64,000 nucleotides of DNA from Fen-1273 sp035516035 (GTDB lineage Bacteria; Bacteroidota; Ignavibacteria; UBA10030; UBA6906). How positions within the stretch are numbered: the first letter of the stretch is position 1; every line of letters starts with the position of its first letter. The stretch covers positions 1 through 64,000 of the forward strand of contig DATJAS010000044.1 in the NCBI GenBank assembly GCA_035516035.1. The letters run 5' to 3'. The position numbers and the translations under genes were made by a program. Below, in pieces: positions 62,918-64,000 of the stretch. Under the pieces are notes generated by a model, which did not search any database, was not told the DNA's origin, and saw only the letters and a list, made by a program, of their open reading frames with translations.

Positions 62918-64000
62918 TTGCGCAAGTTCCTCATAGCCTGTGCGATCGCCGGGCTCGCGCCGTCGTTTTCCCGGGCGCAGCTCTTTGACCGGGAAACCGC
63001 GCATTTGCGCCTCGTCTACTACTCGAAGGCCCACGAGTATCTCGTCCCCCACATCGTGAGCTGCTTCGAGAACGCCTATCGGTTTGAGCATAAGCTTTTC
63101 GACTACACCCCGTCGGAACGGGTCAGCGTCCTGATGCAGGATTTCGGGGACTACGCCTCGGGTGCCGCAAACACCGTCCCGTTCAACGTCATGAACATCG
63201 GCATCGCCCCGTTCAGCTACGTCTATGAGACGATGCCCGCCGAAGAGCGGTTCAACCTGATGATGATGCACGAGATGGTCCACATCGTCACAATGGACAA
63301 GGCATCGTCACAGGACGCGTTCTTCCGGTCGTTGTTCTGCGGGAAGGTCGCGCCGATCCCGGAGCAACCCCTCTCGATGATCTACGGCTACCTCACGGGC
63401 CCCCGCTGGTATGCGCCGCGCTGGTACGTCGAGTCCATTGCCGTCTTCATGGAGACGTGGATGGCGGGGGGGCTCGGGCGCGCGCTGGGGGCCTACGACG
63501 AGATGGTCTTCCGGACGATGGTGCGCGACTCGAGCTACATGTACGACATGGTGGGCCTGGAGGCGGAGGGGACGAAGGTGGATTTCCAGGTCGGCGCGGC
63601 GTCGTACCTCTACGGGACGCGATTTGTGAGCTACCTGGCACTGCGCTACGGTCCTGACGCGCTGCTCCGGTGGTTCATCCAGACGCGGGGAAGCGACGCA
63701 GGGTTCGCTGCGCAATTCGAGGATGTCTACCACACATCGCTGGACGACGAGTGGGGGGCCTGGATCGCGTGGGAGCATCGATGGCAGCAGGCCAACCTCG
63801 ACTCGGTCCGCCGATACCCCGTGACCGTCTGCCGGCCCGTGACGCCCGGCGCGGTCGGGTCCGTCTCCCGCTCATTTTATGACCCCATCGCACGGAGAGT
63901 CTATGTCGCGGTGAACTACCCCGGCCAGACGCCGCACATCGCGTCGCTCGACACACGCACGGGTGCCGTGGAGAACCTTCGCGAGGTGAGGGGGGGAGCC
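62918..64000 (+). CDS. Secreted HExxH metalloprotease, N-terminal part (partial)
   Basis: An open frame runs off the window end (361 codons). It starts at TTG 62918, the first start codon after an in-frame TGA at 62894. A signal peptide (FLIACAIAGLAPSFSRAQ) is followed by a gluzincin-like domain with MMMHEMVHIVTMD (H118, E119, H122) and, further on, RWYVESIAVFMETW. The last residues (FYDPIARRVYVAVNYPG) look like the first blade of a TolB-type propeller. Such protease-propeller proteins are typical of the FCB group; the family name is not certain. Confidence 0.75.
   Translation, partial: MRKFLIACAIAGLAPSFSRAQLFDRETAHLRLVYYSKAHEYLVPHIVSCFENAYRFEHKLFDYTPSERVSVLMQDFGDYASGAANTVPFNVMNIGIAPFSYVYETMPAEERFNLMMMHEMVHIVTMDKASSQDAFFRSLFCGKVAPIPEQPLSMIYGYLTGPRWYAPRWYVESIAVFMETWMAGGLGRALGAYDEMVFRTMVRDSSYMYDMVGLEAEGTKVDFQVGAASYLYGTRFVSYLALRYGPDALLRWFIQTRGSDAGFAAQFEDVYHTSLDDEWGAWIAWEHRWQQANLDSVRRYPVTVCRPVTPGAVGSVSRSFYDPIARRVYVAVNYPGQTPHIASLDTRTGAVENLREVRGGA

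Overview
The window is a GC-rich bacterial chromosome segment (roughly 60-65 % GC by eye), densely packed with short operons on both strands. A secreted sugar-dehydrogenase-like protein at 24360 ends in a type IX secretion (T9SS) sorting domain. A GWxTD-like protein, a fused homocysteine methyltransferase/MTHFR and a one-chain NifJ point the same way: a member of the Bacteroidota/Ignavibacteria side of the FCB group with an anaerobic or facultative metabolism. That placement is inference; no rRNA or tRNA gene lies in the window. Promoters of the form TTGAnn-N17-TAnnnT recur upstream of genes, and many operon-internal genes have clear AGGAG-type ribosome sites.

Layout. 1-3407: end of a membrane protein, an M24 peptidase, a POT-like transporter and a LolA-like protein. 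3472-9122 (minus): one seven-gene run starting with MutT, MutY-like and Ogg2 glycosylases (the oxidised-guanine set), then a saccharopine-dehydrogenase-like enzyme, a 48-residue microprotein, YajQ and a cell-wall amidase. 9254-13392: two unknown genes, folA-thyA and an ABC-2 exporter. 13588-18052: two exported proteins, one built of four copies of an unrecognised domain, the other TPR/GWxTD-like. 18372-23159: HlyD-type adaptor, MacB-like permease without ATPase, TolC-type channel, and RluE overlapping convergently. 23273-26312: Tat-exported asparaginase-family hydrolase and the T9SS-tagged protein. 26316-30230 (minus): C39-like protein, glycosyltransferase, DUF1684 lipoprotein, PP2C phosphatase. 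30391-38242 (minus): mutS-dinB, three pilin-like proteins, and the homocysteine methyltransferase/MTHFR fusion.

38383-45712 (plus) is the most suggestive metabolic locus: esterase, ATP-grasp ligase, GCS2-type carboxylate-amine ligase, M29-like aminopeptidase, a second ATP-grasp-like protein and an exported oligoendopeptidase F. Three amide-bond-forming enzymes plus an esterase and peptidases look like a pathway for an unknown peptide-like compound. 45713-50110 is a lower-GC accessory patch with a PQQ-propeller lipoprotein, a small secreted protein, an orphan HigA and a broken gene. 50111-54721 holds NifJ with a dihydroorotate-dehydrogenase-like partner; 54948-56947 is aguA/aguB.

57007-62679 (plus) runs from two membrane proteins into an RsbU/RsbW/RsbV-like partner-switching set, an ECF sigma factor with a probable anti-sigma protein, and finally a membrane-anchored protein made almost wholly of 31 nine-residue repeats, the most unusual single gene here. 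The window ends inside a secreted HExxH metalloprotease. Intergenic repeats of the GTCATTGCGAG...GAAGCAATC family occur at three places.
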